A DNA stretch of 64,000 bases from Cryobacterium tepidiphilum (GTDB taxonomy: Bacteria > Actinomycetota > Actinomycetes > Actinomycetales > Microbacteriaceae), in assembly GCF_003716325.1 (NCBI RefSeq), contig NZ_RDSR01000004.1, positions 62,001 to 126,000 on the forward strand, in the 5' to 3' direction. The translations under genes and the position numbers were made by a program. The notes below the pieces were generated by a model. That model made no database searches. It had not been told where the DNA came from and was given only the letters and a program-made list of their open reading frames with translations. This document shows, piece by piece, positions 62,443 through 64,000 of this stretch. Numbering within the stretch: position 1 is the stretch's first letter; every line of letters starts with the position of its first letter.

Positions 62443-62446
<4 letters not shown>
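61586..62446 (-). CDS. pyrF: Orotidine 5'-phosphate decarboxylase, mycobacterial type
   Basis: Last step of UMP synthesis. The 286-residue protein is the type 2 (mycobacterial) form: [11 protein letters not shown] (about residues 18-28), the catalytic [20 protein letters not shown] (about 95-114), [12 protein letters not shown] (about 195-206) and [11 protein letters not shown] (about 230). Its ATG overlaps the carB stop by 4 bases and its end overlaps the mIHF-gmk gene by 11. Confidence 0.95.

Positions 62447-64000
<1,554 letters not shown>

Overview
The window is 64 kb of high-GC chromosome from an actinobacterium. The gene order and the proteins point to the family Microbacteriaceae (Leifsonia/Microbacterium relatives); the genus cannot be fixed from sequence alone. 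Signs are a whiA-rapZ-uvrC block, RbpA, OpcA, mycobacterial-type PyrF, HGxxPAAW and Trp-associated membrane proteins, an ANTAR response regulator and an actinobacterial integration host factor domain. No phage, transposase, CRISPR array or rRNA gene was seen. Genes are packed tightly, many with 4-base stop/start overlaps, and no gene-free stretch reaches 300 bases. The largest gaps are about 260 bases (upstream of rpsA and between rpsA and coaE).

Layout. 1-2073: heme A synthesis (ctaA, cut by the left edge, facing ctaB). 2313-10450 (+): a glucose-6-phosphate/pentose phosphate operon, tkt-tal-pgi-zwf-opcA-pgl, closed by a strong bidirectional terminator. 10518-14282 (-): gapA-pgk-tpiA-secG-rbpA, the lower glycolytic trio followed by a translocase subunit and an RNA polymerase activator. 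14383-18905 (-): sodA, whiA, rapZ, uvrC. 18919-24548 (-): uvrA, uvrB, coaE, which with uvrC gives the complete UvrABC excision nuclease. 24806-30981 (-): rpsA, a DUF885 peptidase-like gene, polA. 31031-32301: a thioesterase, a PdtaR-like antiterminator regulator and tRNA-Leu(CAA).

32303-36332 looks like a small accessory segment set into the housekeeping order. It holds a secreted GH43 glycosidase, a UPF0303 protein and an aldehyde dehydrogenase. 36413-45081 (-): pyk, gltD, gltB and lgt. 45172-53398 (-): a mixed tryptophan/histidine operon, rpe-hisE-hisG-hisF-hisI-trpE-(Trp membrane protein)-(HGxxPAAW)-trpC-trpB-trpA. 53505-64000 (-): a macromolecule and nucleotide synthesis run read as carB (cut by the right edge)-pyrF-[mIHF::gmk]-rpoZ-coaBC-metK-priA-fmt-rsmB.

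Almost everything is core metabolism, DNA repair or translation. The most notable items are the fusion of the actinobacterial integration host factor to guanylate kinase; at least three families of intergenic palindromic repeats at gene 3' ends, one of them present twice and able to fold in two alternative ways; a three-copy 14-15 bp tandem repeat in the divergent UPF0303/aldehyde dehydrogenase promoter region; and an apparent excess of the heptamer CGGATGC/GCATCCG. I found no convincing new biological system.
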